Positions 18,501 through 27,716 of a stretch of DNA of 64,000 nucleotides are shown here, in pieces; the stretch's first letter is position 1, and each line of letters starts with the position of its first letter. The DNA comes from a virus. The stretch is taken from IMG/VR virus record IMGVR_UViG_3300020205_002287, positions 1 to 64,000 of that record; one strand, written 5' to 3'. Position numbers and translations under genes: made by a program. Below the pieces are notes generated by a model. It saw nothing but the letters and a program-made list of their open reading frames with translations. It ran no database searches and was not told where the DNA came from.

Positions 18501-20433
18501 GCATGAAATTACCCTTCATTCTAAACGCTTCCGTTGCAAAGAAGTTATGCATCAAGTTCATCATTGTCGGACTTTGCTTTGGACTAACGCCACTACGCAT
18601 CATGTCTAATATAGAATTAGCATATTCTTTATTTCTAAGCGCCGAAACACGTGCGTGTGATGGGAGGTGATCTATATCGCGCTGTGATGCTTCTTCTAGC
18701 ATTGCTCTTACCTTACGAGGGACTGTGTTACTGTTAATTGCTTCTTCAAATTCTTTAAGAACACTTCGACCTCTTTGTTCCATCGCATCCAGTGTCGCTC
18801 GATCAGCAAAAACTTCTGGATGAAAGGCAGCGGATACTGGATCCGAATACACTAACTCGCGCCCTGAGCCCATTCCACTTAAAAGTAACTCATCAGTATC
18901 TGCTGCCATACCTAATTCTGTCTTAAATGCAAATTTGCTGGCAATCATTGTGTATTTTTGTAAGGATACTTTTACGCCGTTAACAATTTTCTCGTCAAAA
19001 TCCACTGCTTGACCAGCTGTTTTAATATTCCCATATACAGCGTCGTTACCCCTCAAGGTAAACTGCTCAAGTCCTCCAGTGGCTTTAGCTCTAGAAGTTT
19101 GTCCTTTAATATTCTCCAATTCTTTTATTTCAATTGCCATATCTTCCATTTGTTGAGAAGTAAGAGGCCGACCTAAACCTCGTTGAGCATTAGATAACTT
19201 TTTTTTCAAAGAATTTATTTTTTTGTCCATCGATGAAATGTATCCACTGATGTTTTTCATATTGATCAAATCAGATCCGTCGTACGCATACTCAATATTA
19301 TCAAATAATTGTTTTACAAGACTTGCTCGTTTTTTATCAACAACACCATTAACTTTAACAAATTTTTTTTCTAAATGTTCCATTAACTGGTCACTGGCAA
19401 ACTTTTTACCAGTTTTTCCGTCTTTGTCGTATGCAAAGTTTCTAGAACGTATAACTTTTTCAAATTCTGTTTTTTCTTTGTTACTAAATTGGTTCATTAT
19501 GCTTCCGACAAAATCCTCTGCATCTACGTTATCATAATAGAGGGCTAGCTCTTTACCTCTCATAGTGTTTCCAAAAACTTTTGTTTTATCAGTTCCTTGA
19601 TAGGTCATTTTTTTCAATAACTCATACTGAGGATCTACCATAAATATGGAAGCGTTCAAAGTGGAATTTTTGCCCCCTCCAATAAAGTCTTGTAAATTCG
19701 ATCCAGCCAAAGATACTTCTCTTTCAGAAGCTAATGATTTAAATCTTTTGGGCATTTTCAACAAATAGTCAGCTAGTCTTCCAGATCTAAGTGCTTTTGG
19801 ATTGGCACTAAGGATTTTATCGGACAGTGCTTTTGGATCTAATATGTTATGACCTGTCACGGATAGTAGTAGATGCGACTGATAACTAGTTAGCATCTTG
19901 CCGCCAGCTCTCATGGTTATCAATCTTGCACTTTCGTCATCGATCATAGTTATCCCATGCAGTGAACCACGTTTTTTTAGTTTCTCTAGCTCCATAGCAA
20001 TATTTTTAACTCCACCTTTGCCCTCATGAAGAGTTGAAATATCTACTTGCATATCTTTTATCGCACTTACGTCGATTCCAGCATCTTGCAGTAATTTGAT
20101 TTGGCTTGCTGACAATGTCTGTGATTTTTCTTTTATGTTAGACATTATTTCAGCCATACCAGCTACTTTACTTCCTAATTTTGACTCTCCTCGTTTACTA
20201 CCTGAATTGGACAGATTGTTAAATTGGGAAATTCTTAGTGTGCTTGCTTGAGCAAAGGCTCTCTCAATAGATTTAAATGATTCACCAGTAACACTTAAGA
20301 CGAATTTTATTTCATCTCCATCAGGTTCTATCTTGATGGCACCACCCATGCCATAAGACGTTCTCATTAAAGCAGATCTTGCGGCAGCCATTCTCTCTGG
20401 AAGCGTGTCGTACATTTTATTAATGTCTACCAT
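15520..20433 (-). CDS. Giant tail-module protein (1637 aa), unknown, single C-terminal membrane segment
   Basis: No family was recognised with confidence. Most of the 1637 residues look alpha-helical and charged. Near residue 1540 there is one hydrophobic segment (KKGALAIGALIAGSLAYTEI) followed by a Gly/Pro/Asn-rich tail of about 95 residues, the same layout as the end of the 1203-residue protein at 59433-63044. At 715-725 the chain reads HALGGFDLDDK, and at 746-750 ISRQP; these weakly recall the acidic loop of double-psi beta-barrel RNA polymerases but do not match the DxDGD consensus. Its ATG overlaps the stop of the tape-measure candidate (TAATG), with GGGAG upstream. Possible roles are a second tail-lumen protein or an ejected protein. 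Function is open. Confidence 0.7.
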   Translation of the reverse strand: MVDINKMYDTLPERMAAARSALMRTSYGMGGAIKIEPDGDEIKFVLSVTGESFKSIERAFAQASTLRISQFNNLSNSGSKRGESKLGSKVAGMAEIMSNIKEKSQTLSASQIKLLQDAGIDVSAIKDMQVDISTLHEGKGGVKNIAMELEKLKKRGSLHGITMIDDESARLITMRAGGKMLTSYQSHLLLSVTGHNILDPKALSDKILSANPKALRSGRLADYLLKMPKRFKSLASEREVSLAGSNLQDFIGGGKNSTLNASIFMVDPQYELLKKMTYQGTDKTKVFGNTMRGKELALYYDNVDAEDFVGSIMNQFSNKEKTEFEKVIRSRNFAYDKDGKTGKKFASDQLMEHLEKKFVKVNGVVDKKRASLVKQLFDNIEYAYDGSDLINMKNISGYISSMDKKINSLKKKLSNAQRGLGRPLTSQQMEDMAIEIKELENIKGQTSRAKATGGLEQFTLRGNDAVYGNIKTAGQAVDFDEKIVNGVKVSLQKYTMIASKFAFKTELGMAADTDELLLSGMGSGRELVYSDPVSAAFHPEVFADRATLDAMEQRGRSVLKEFEEAINSNTVPRKVRAMLEEASQRDIDHLPSHARVSALRNKEYANSILDMMRSGVSPKQSPTMMNLMHNFFATEAFRMKGNFMQMVIPDTHRFAIDSEAILMGNKKGKMILNKGRGYDRISIDGLGDVQHDILKFRVSGHKMMLPADSIGKYRHALGGFDLDDKVLEKILTYKDNQGLTRLGFNISRQPSGPEELIFARMNMDQDTIRGLFGGKEDSSSVIAFRESLDSLTQSTSNTAHKTTYRILQDILDGRHTTQTTVKGQIVTKDRTLSLNHIDDFEQAIINVFGDLERRGVTTIQKLDTKRAQKIFDYGSSTLSVDDLTNQPNYTREGIFKVFVESGSFDMKDDFLETMRANNFDQKMINQFSGAANFDEMLKMMEATFQTDPALRAIFQTAIEDFSVKKAIEGGDILGVYVNRSMTVGSVLNQYEAFLNDAGTSSATKKYMLENYKIGLLSQDAAIDASVAVNFANERRLINDVGSVLSAADSANYTNDVGIQKALVKLGLSGADLGLDVFGGQSIETLGKMIGFSRAVGSPDDSLQLGIDEFLLKDRIRDTDTKSILDNMIKGMEDAQRQGLSTAVDLDETLKQLKAVSSTNDASKIKEELVKRIGLKSDHRFAALATSHDTAVRMSSYLDSVKRSSISRIPSDDILSSTRTSREADSVARSILATHKDELDEIFGTTTDAFKEMSQIEQFNHTALLDNIGQKVLTDIDQASKLIGMSSVDLVNAIDKVTAGTRVDIGGLRRLTSLQAGELPEDAERAAKAIQDVRTYRRVKHYESFDQDYANQVRASLGNKGTIKDLEVEAQKRLDSVKEAQRRIDDGTNTMLDIFETTNEQNDVFRAILGDSDKIADDLVRGNANHQVALIKAQIQKEQLAQAGLINIDPSTGLIDDVTPGTLGTAGVLDADAARTAFGDDGLADNIINSITDLDDGLVENKGVYKRIGEKMGDLKDLFKNPTIKKGALAIGALIAGSLAYTEIRDRTHQDMAGPPLLPGGSAYESGYPNRIPQIGTFGGPGSDPGVSYKVNLYGDQDAVGRFNAAAGGLVNGNINTTMYNRIPNVGQDPYAEMAANY

Positions 20434-23400
20434 TATCTAACTCCCGCCGAAACGTCAATGCCCTGTGAGCCAAAAGGATTCATAACTGGAGTAACACTTC
20501 CGGAAAATCCAAATCCATTCATCAATTGGCGCAATTTATCAAGAGTGCTATTTCCATCACTGCTTTTCCCAAATTGAGGATAACTAGGATTAGCTAAATT
20601 TGCTTCACGAATCTGCTGAGGGAAATATCCCATTTGAGACATTTCTATACCCATAGATTCTCCTGTTTTAATTTTTACTTGTTCTAAGTTTGTGTTAGGG
20701 TGCCATCCTTCCCATGACGCATCTGGTAGTTCGTGCCGCGTAAAATAATCGTCCAAATCTGGTCTTTGCTCAACATTCATGCCCCATGATGCCTCATATA
20801 TTCTTCTCTCTAGACGTCCTGCAGTAGAAAGTATTCTGCCCCTTTCTCCTTCTGGAGCATTAAGCATGGCTTTGAAGTGTTCTCTTTTTCTTTTAGGAAT
20901 AGATAAGGATAACGTGTCAATGTCTTTACCGTAAAGATCCGCACCGTACATTGTTCTTTTTGCTGCCATCCCATAGTCTAATGCCGCTTTTTCATCCCCT
21001 GAAGATTTAGCCATAGTTTCTAATCTTTTATTTTTTACATAACTTAAAATATCAGAGTATTCTTCTAATGCTAATTCCTTTTTCCTTTGCTTTGGCATAA
21101 ATCTTTCTCCAGTTATCAATTCTGAAGCCTGCCCGTATGTTGATGCTGCCAGACCGGTAGTCACACCAACCGCTGTTCCTAGTAGTTTAGCTTTAGCTGT
21201 TCTACCGAAAAGCGATCCGGCAATGCCTAGCCCAGTCGCTGCTGTTATAGGATCTCTTTGTGTAGATTTGTCAATCATTGGTTTAATATAACTATCAAAT
21301 GGTCTTTGCCATTCAGGGAACGTGGCACCGTATACGTGCTTCCTTTCCCAATCTTCAGTAGCTGTTCTTTTTCCTATTGTTTTGTTAATAGCAAAGTTAT
21401 CCGAATGAGCTATATATTCGCCAATTCTTCCTGCGCCAAATTTTAATGGATGTTGTCCCATTTCTTCAGCTGATGACCCCTTGTATTTGTAATCAGTAAA
21501 TTCATTTTTAGTTGCCATACTTTCAACTTGGGATCTTATATCAGTTACTTTATTTCTTTCGGCCGGACCTAAATCCATGCTATCAATTTTTTTATCTAAT
21601 GTTTTATATTGTTGCGAGAATGGTGCGACATCTCCTAATATTTTTAATTGATCTAATGCGCCGTATGATCCAGTTGAATCTGGGTTTAATCTATTAAACC
21701 TTTCATAGCCCACTCCCGGCAGTCTTAATTCACCTTCTTGCACCTTAGTGTATGGATCGCCTCTAGTGAAATCTGTGAAATATTCAGAACCAGGAAGAAA
21801 TGGATACTGTTTACCCATTGTGTTTTCTATTGGATTTATATAGTCTACGCCAGTTCTTTCTTTTGGAATAAATCTTCTAACAATTTCAGAGAATTCCAGG
21901 TTACCCAATCCCTCTCTGTTACCCAGTGGTGCATCTCCTAAGCCTCCAAGATTTAAATCCCAAAACGCTCGAGTGCTTCCATAGGCTTTTGACGCGGACT
22001 GTAAAACGCTTCTTTGCGGTTGATAATCTGACTGACCAAATCCTAATGATTTTCTTAGATTGCCAAAACCAAAACCATAGATACCAGCCATTTCTTGCAT
22101 TCTGAATCCAAGCTCACCTGCCTGGAAAGAACTAGTACTGGGTTCTAACGGAGCACCGGCTCCAACTATTCTCGGAGCCATTACGCCAGACGTCTTAGGA
22201 GGACCATAGGACAAGTCGCTGTATTGAGAGTTTACATCTTTCAGTGAAGACCTGACCATCGAACCAGCTGCTCCGGTGCTTCCAGCTCTGCTAGCCAACA
22301 TTGAGTTGACCCCAGAGATGCCTGTAGCTCCGCTGGAGCCGATTGGTGAACCAGGCCTAGCTGTCATTGCCCCAGAGCCAGTCAGGGCCATTTGAGGGGA
22401 CCCTCCGGCCATATCTCTTGTGAATCCCACTCCGTCTATGTAGCTTGAAGTCATTCCATACGCAGACGCGTCATAGGCCCCAGATTGACCTGCATTTGTA
22501 TAATTAGACAATCCTTGTGCTGTTTCATTCTCGTGCATTAGCACTTGGGGCTTTAGTAGTTTTCCGACTGTCATATTTGCCAGTGGGACAAGTGGACCAA
22601 AAGGACCAGTAAAATACTCGCCACTAACTGGGTATGGTCTGTCTTCGTAGTGCTTACGCTCAAATCTGTAAGGATCTAATGGTCTTAGTGGCGAAATATC
22701 ATTATAAAATAAGAACTTTTCAGCTGGACTTCCGTATGTATCGCTAGTGAACATAGCGCCTGCTTGAAGTTTTCGGTACCAAGAAGGCCTGTAGTATTGG
22801 ATCTTTCCGCCTTTAAATGGAGTATTACCTAAAGGCCAAAATCTTCCTTGTCTTATTGGTACTTCTCCCTCAACCAATTGCTCTTTCTTTTCGTCATACG
22901 TCATTCCACCAGGAGTCAGACCAGCAGATAGGGATTGCAGTTCCATCGCACCTTTTGCTACCTGGCCCAACACTAATGGAGAATAAACTCTTTCCCCTCT
23001 GTCATCTTTTTCATTGACCATCCCACCCATTGTTCTGTCTACAGTGAGTGCCGTAACTCCAGCTGCATACATTGGCAATACTCTTTTGCCAACCATTCCT
23101 GTTGCAAAAAGGTCTAGTGGTCCTTTGAAGTCAGAAACATTTAACTGCATTCCCAGTGTACCGAAATATCTATTTAGTCTTTCTACGCCCTGAGAAACTG
23201 GTATGCTTGCGGTAGAGAAGCTTTGTGGATCAGAATACGTTGTTAATCCAATTGCGCTTTTGATCGCACCCATTGGATCTCTTCCGAAAACTGTTCCAAA
23301 AGTTGGAACAACAGTTATACTTTGCCCGGAACCAAGTGGGTCTACAGCTAAATCATCCGCCTGGTATCCAGATGTTCCAAGTGCTTTTTGCTTTAAGGAA

Positions 23401-26400
23401 ACTAGTGGTGAGAATTTTTTACGAATACCAGTAGAAACTTTGCTCATCTCTGACTTAGCAAAGGGGTCAAACATACTCTTTAGACTACCGTTATTGGATC
23501 TTGAAAGTTCAAACATCTCTACTGCACCAGCGCGAGCGTTTTCTAAATTCCCAGCCGAGTGTTTAAATGTTTTAAATGCACTCATGTTAAACATAGTGGA
23601 CAGAGCTGCCGCTTGAGCTTCAACCCTTTCTGATGCACTGATAGCTCCAGATTTAACTAATTTGTCAACAACGGTTTGCATTTCGATAAATAGATTTCCG
23701 CTAGTACCCGCTTGCATCTGATTGGATTGAGAAATGTATCTAAATATTTCATTTTTTAACTGATCTAATTTAGTCGTAATAGTTGGAGATTTTTCCGCCA
23801 TTTGTGACATTGCATTGAGATTGGTAGAATCCTTTAAAGTTCTCATTCTCGATGAAGAAGCGTCCAACATTGTTGGGTCTACGCCCTTTTTCCTGAGTTG
23901 TTGAGATACTAGTTTTTGAGCTGCTAATAAATCATCTGCGAACTGGACAGCTTGTTCAGCTGTTTCGATTGAGCTAGCAGTTCTTCCGCCAAATGTAAAT
24001 AGACCTGGGTTAATAGTTTCTAATTCTTTCATTACCTTGACTGGAGTGCCATATCTAAGGGATTCCTTAGATAAAGAGTGCATTCCCTTTAAGAGATCTG
24101 CTTCAGAAAAATCGTCTACTACATTTCCAAGATCATCTACTACACGAAGCCCCCCACTTGTTTGTTTGTCTATTCTTATTAATCTTTCTTTTCCGCCAGA
24201 ATTATATTTCAAGTCATCGCCAGATAATAACCGAGCCATAACTCCATTATTACTTAAATCCGTAGAACGGTTCTTAAACCTAGAAGCTAGTCCGAACAAT
24301 GAGTTTGGTTGCTCAGGATCAATACTCATCTTTTTCTTAAAACGTATTGCTCTTTCTCCACCAAGAATTCTATCTAAAAATTTTGAACCGCTTGAATCTC
24401 TAATCTCATTAATTGTTTGACCCTGCATATTTGATGCAAAACGAGAGTGTCTTGTTAGCAGGTCTGTGGTATTCGTGGGCAAAGCTCTATATGTTCCACT
24501 CATCAAAGAACTATGAATTGTTTCCGATACATTATCTGTATCAAAAGCCATCAATTTACCCTTGGAGCCTTTTGTTTTAAACCACATATGGAAATCAGAT
24601 TTAGTACTAGCTCCCTGGGGCATAAATGGTTGGACAGATCTAGACGACACATACTGAAGTGGTGATCTATTGGCCATTTCCGAGAATGACCTGTACCCGA
24701 ATAAGTCAGCTGGGTTGAACCCTAGAATTGGGATCTTAAACTCTGAGGCAAAGAAGTTTGCTGTTTTAGTAAATGTAGATTTAACTGATGTAAAATCTAA
24801 TATTTGACCAGACCTAGATTGATATACTCCATCCATTTTGCTAAATCCGATTGATTTAGAAACTGGATCGTTAATAGCCATTCTTGAAGCTAAGTCGTGG
24901 ATTATCTTCTGTTCTGGTTCTGACATATGAGAGAAGCGTCCAGATTGTCGAGCTTCGTCAATTGTTAAAGATTTTAATCCGAATAAATTATGTCCACCGC
25001 CAGAAACGCCAGAAGTCATTTGACGATTCTTAATTAAGAAAGCTCTTAAGTCTGTAAACTGATTGGGATCAAAGCCACGTTTTCTGAGACCCGCTGTGAC
25101 TATGTCGTTAGATACTTGTCGCCCAGTGCTATCTGTTAAATTTATTCCTAATGTTTGAGCAGTTTTTCTTTGCAAAAATTCTGTTTTAGCTGCGGTGTGT
25201 GGACCGGTGAAATCATTGTAATTAGCCTTCATTGGCTTTAGTATTCCGCCACCAATTGTAGTTAAATCATCTCTATAAAATTTATTCCAGTTTTTTGCTA
25301 TTTTATTATTTAAACCTTTTTGGAATTCCTTGGAAGCAAATATATCTCTTGCGTCTTCAACCGAGTTCTTGAGCGCATTGGGTTGAATTGCATCCTCAAA
25401 AGTTTTACCGCCAGAGACTCCCTTATATCTTTGTATTACTCTTGAAAAAAAGTCTTCACTTAAGCTTGCTGCGTCTGCACCTTCTTCATAAATTTTAGTT
25501 TTACCAATAGTTATTATATTGGTGCTATCCATATTAGATTTTGGTAGTCGCACCTTTAAGTAGTCTGTAAATTGTTTAGCCTGCTTACCGTCAAGCCCTC
25601 TTGATATTAACTGATCCTGAAGAAGATCCTTAAAAGCGTCTGTCTGTTGATTGTATGCAAAGTTAGACCTTGGAAGAGCTTCATTACCCGGGCCCCCTCC
25701 GCCCATTATCTTTACTCCTCTTGCAAAACTAGACAACCTACTAGAATGCTGAGACTGAATTCTGTGCATTGCGCTTTCTAGCGTTTGTGCAGCATTTGGA
25801 ACGCCTACCATCGACTTCAGTACTCTAGCGTGAGCAATTGAATTTTCTAAGGCGTCATAACCTCTTCCTAGATTCTTGTATTCTTCTTTACCAGCAACAA
25901 ATGCTTTTCTTAACCCACGGAATGCGGAGGGGAGTTCTGTGATAGATGCTGAGGTTTCACCAGAAGCGTCTGTAAAGCCTTTTTTAAATGCACTAAATCC
26001 AGCTTTCTTGATGGCTTGTCTAGAAGCGCCCTGTGCTGCCTGCGCATCGCGTGCGGCTTTAACTCCATGTCTAAGGCTCTGGAGATTTTGTACGAAACCC
26101 TGTTGATTTTGCGTGTAAGCCTTAGTGGCAGTGCTAAGTGCTCCTGAAGTTTGTGCAGAAGTTTTTAGAAATTTGTTAGTCATAGTGGCAAAGTCATGAC
26201 CGACATCTGCCAAAGTTTCCGTTACATCAACAAAACCTTGACGTAATTTTTTATTAAAAGGAGTTAAATTTCGCATATCGTTCATTGAATACCTCAGGGT
26301 ATTTAACGAACTCTTGCCAGCTCCTAATGCTGCTCCTGCGCCTTCAAATGGGGCTATCATAGTAGCCATCATAGTTAATGATGACTTGGTAAAATCAGCA

Positions 26401-27071
26401 ATCACATCTGCTGGGTTATACCATTTTACTTTTCTTTGACCTTCTTCGCGTTCTCCAAAGATTGGGTCGACAATTGCTTTTTGCGCACCATACATTGCTG
26501 GTAATTCGTAGGGCATTCTTCGGCCAGCTCGGACCAATCTTTGCTGTAGCTCGTCCCTGTATTGCCATATGGCTGGAGGCTCATTGCCTAAAAAGTTAGA
26601 TCCTGCAAGATTTTTTTCTTCTTTGGTTAGGTATTGATAACCGTGTCTTTCACTAACAATCCCATCGTATCCGGTAGTTAGCTGCCCCTTGCGTTCATAT
26701 ACTAGCTTAGAATAAACATCGCTTTCACCTTCCACATACCTGCTGACACCTTGTAGCTCATCTAAATGGCGACGAATTTCAACAGCGCTTTTAACCATTT
26801 TTGTTGCAAGCGGTTTGCCATTGTCAGAAGAAGTTTGTAAAAACTTTGCTAGTTTTAATCCACCACGCTTAGTGACTTTTGAAGCTACGCCAGAAGCTAC
26901 CATTACAGTAGCCGTTGAGGCAAAGAATTTCATTATAGGATGGCCATTTAAGGCCCTGCTAATCATTCCAGAGTTTGATGCTGTACCATTAGATTCACCC
27001 TCATTTATGGGCAAATCTCTAGATGTTACACCGTATCCTAAGTTTTGTATTGGCCCTGGATCGCGTATCAA
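20433..27071 (-). CDS. Putative tape measure protein (2212 aa), TTG start
   Basis: Position is the main evidence: it is the first long gene after the paired tail-assembly chaperones, where the tape measure normally lies. Hydrophobic or Gly/Ala-rich stretches occur near residues 50-65, 230-250 and 1990-2030, as in many tape measures. A Gly/Ser-rich central-C-terminal region holds aromatic motifs (IQYYRPSWYR). Classic heptad repeats are not obvious, so the call is not certain. If it is the ruler, 2212 residues at the usual 0.15 nm per residue would give a tail near 330 nm. The start is TTG at 27071-27069 with GGGAG five bases upstream; the same string GGGAGTTAGAT precedes the next gene. It could instead be an ejected or internal protein. 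Confidence 0.6.
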   Translation of the reverse strand: MIRDPGPIQNLGYGVTSRDLPINEGESNGTASNSGMISRALNGHPIMKFFASTATVMVASGVASKVTKRGGLKLAKFLQTSSDNGKPLATKMVKSAVEIRRHLDELQGVSRYVEGESDVYSKLVYERKGQLTTGYDGIVSERHGYQYLTKEEKNLAGSNFLGNEPPAIWQYRDELQQRLVRAGRRMPYELPAMYGAQKAIVDPIFGEREEGQRKVKWYNPADVIADFTKSSLTMMATMIAPFEGAGAALGAGKSSLNTLRYSMNDMRNLTPFNKKLRQGFVDVTETLADVGHDFATMTNKFLKTSAQTSGALSTATKAYTQNQQGFVQNLQSLRHGVKAARDAQAAQGASRQAIKKAGFSAFKKGFTDASGETSASITELPSAFRGLRKAFVAGKEEYKNLGRGYDALENSIAHARVLKSMVGVPNAAQTLESAMHRIQSQHSSRLSSFARGVKIMGGGGPGNEALPRSNFAYNQQTDAFKDLLQDQLISRGLDGKQAKQFTDYLKVRLPKSNMDSTNIITIGKTKIYEEGADAASLSEDFFSRVIQRYKGVSGGKTFEDAIQPNALKNSVEDARDIFASKEFQKGLNNKIAKNWNKFYRDDLTTIGGGILKPMKANYNDFTGPHTAAKTEFLQRKTAQTLGINLTDSTGRQVSNDIVTAGLRKRGFDPNQFTDLRAFLIKNRQMTSGVSGGGHNLFGLKSLTIDEARQSGRFSHMSEPEQKIIHDLASRMAINDPVSKSIGFSKMDGVYQSRSGQILDFTSVKSTFTKTANFFASEFKIPILGFNPADLFGYRSFSEMANRSPLQYVSSRSVQPFMPQGASTKSDFHMWFKTKGSKGKLMAFDTDNVSETIHSSLMSGTYRALPTNTTDLLTRHSRFASNMQGQTINEIRDSSGSKFLDRILGGERAIRFKKKMSIDPEQPNSLFGLASRFKNRSTDLSNNGVMARLLSGDDLKYNSGGKERLIRIDKQTSGGLRVVDDLGNVVDDFSEADLLKGMHSLSKESLRYGTPVKVMKELETINPGLFTFGGRTASSIETAEQAVQFADDLLAAQKLVSQQLRKKGVDPTMLDASSSRMRTLKDSTNLNAMSQMAEKSPTITTKLDQLKNEIFRYISQSNQMQAGTSGNLFIEMQTVVDKLVKSGAISASERVEAQAAALSTMFNMSAFKTFKHSAGNLENARAGAVEMFELSRSNNGSLKSMFDPFAKSEMSKVSTGIRKKFSPLVSLKQKALGTSGYQADDLAVDPLGSGQSITVVPTFGTVFGRDPMGAIKSAIGLTTYSDPQSFSTASIPVSQGVERLNRYFGTLGMQLNVSDFKGPLDLFATGMVGKRVLPMYAAGVTALTVDRTMGGMVNEKDDRGERVYSPLVLGQVAKGAMELQSLSAGLTPGGMTYDEKKEQLVEGEVPIRQGRFWPLGNTPFKGGKIQYYRPSWYRKLQAGAMFTSDTYGSPAEKFLFYNDISPLRPLDPYRFERKHYEDRPYPVSGEYFTGPFGPLVPLANMTVGKLLKPQVLMHENETAQGLSNYTNAGQSGAYDASAYGMTSSYIDGVGFTRDMAGGSPQMALTGSGAMTARPGSPIGSSGATGISGVNSMLASRAGSTGAAGSMVRSSLKDVNSQYSDLSYGPPKTSGVMAPRIVGAGAPLEPSTSSFQAGELGFRMQEMAGIYGFGFGNLRKSLGFGQSDYQPQRSVLQSASKAYGSTRAFWDLNLGGLGDAPLGNREGLGNLEFSEIVRRFIPKERTGVDYINPIENTMGKQYPFLPGSEYFTDFTRGDPYTKVQEGELRLPGVGYERFNRLNPDSTGSYGALDQLKILGDVAPFSQQYKTLDKKIDSMDLGPAERNKVTDIRSQVESMATKNEFTDYKYKGSSAEEMGQHPLKFGAGRIGEYIAHSDNFAINKTIGKRTATEDWERKHVYGATFPEWQRPFDSYIKPMIDKSTQRDPITAATGLGIAGSLFGRTAKAKLLGTAVGVTTGLAASTYGQASELITGERFMPKQRKKELALEEYSDILSYVKNKRLETMAKSSGDEKAALDYGMAAKRTMYGADLYGKDIDTLSLSIPKRKREHFKAMLNAPEGERGRILSTAGRLERRIYEASWGMNVEQRPDLDDYFTRHELPDASWEGWHPNTNLEQVKIKTGESMGIEMSQMGYFPQQIREANLANPSYPQFGKSSDGNSTLDKLRQLMNGFGFSGSVTPVMNPFGSQGIDVSAGVR

Positions 27072-27088
27072 TCTAACTCCCTAGATTA

Positions 27089-27712
27089 TTATCCCCATAG
27101 TTTTTGAGCGATGGGGTCTTCATATGTTGATGTTCCTGGCATCTTAGACAGATTGTGTCGTGCTGCATGCATTTTCTGTTTTTCTAACTCTTCTTCAGGA
27201 TCTATTAACTGAAGAGTTAGATTAGTAGATTCAATGCCGTTAATGCCTTGTTTAATTTCTATTATTTTTTCAGCTAGGGCAACTCTTTCTGCTAATTGAG
27301 AAAAAGTCATTTCGTCTAATTGCTCTGGGCTGTATGTACTTATAGTAGCGAGAACAAAGGCTTTCATTAAATTTTTAACCTCTGATGCTTCTTCTCTTTT
27401 TTCTTGAAGAATTCTTTTTGCAAGTTTTGCAGAAGTTATCCCAGATATATCTAATACCTCCTGGGCTAAAGAAGAAACATTCCCAGGAGGTATTCGAGCA
27501 ATATCAAAATCTTCAGGATAAACAATGGTAAATTCTAAGACTAGATCCTCAACATCAGCTGAAGAAAAATCTTCCAGATCTTTATAATAAAGAATTTGAT
27601 TATATTCTTTAAATGTTAGTTCTCTAAAAATTATATCTTTATTTTTAATATTAACAGAATAGATATTTCCATATCTGTTTTTAAGATCAAAGATTAATTG
27701 GCTATCTAGCAT
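27089..27712 (-). CDS. Second tail-assembly chaperone-like protein (207 aa)
   Basis: It lies directly before the tape-measure candidate, the usual place for tail-assembly chaperones. The first 100 residues align by eye with the upstream 182-residue protein: both have YG(D/N)xY, then a hydrophobic strand, an EY(K/N)Q helix, (V/L)xYPxxxD, and SLIAQEVLEASG versus SLAQEVLDISG. It extends further with a charged helical C-terminus. The ATG lies four bases after the TAA of its paralogue. In most phages the two chaperones come from one gene by a frameshift; here they are separate genes. The function is inferred from position and size. Confidence 0.6.
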   Translation of the reverse strand: MLDSQLIFDLKNRYGNIYSVNIKNKDIIFRELTFKEYNQILYYKDLEDFSSADVEDLVLEFTIVYPEDFDIARIPPGNVSSLAQEVLDISGITSAKLAKRILQEKREEASEVKNLMKAFVLATISTYSPEQLDEMTFSQLAERVALAEKIIEIKQGINGIESTNLTLQLIDPEEELEKQKMHAARHNLSKMPGTSTYEDPIAQKLWG

Positions 27713-27716
27713 CTAA

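Noticed and set aside
20433-27071. The 2212-residue protein as a virion RNA polymerase
   Set aside because: I found no conserved polymerase motifs in it; its place after the chaperones is better explained by a tape-measure role.
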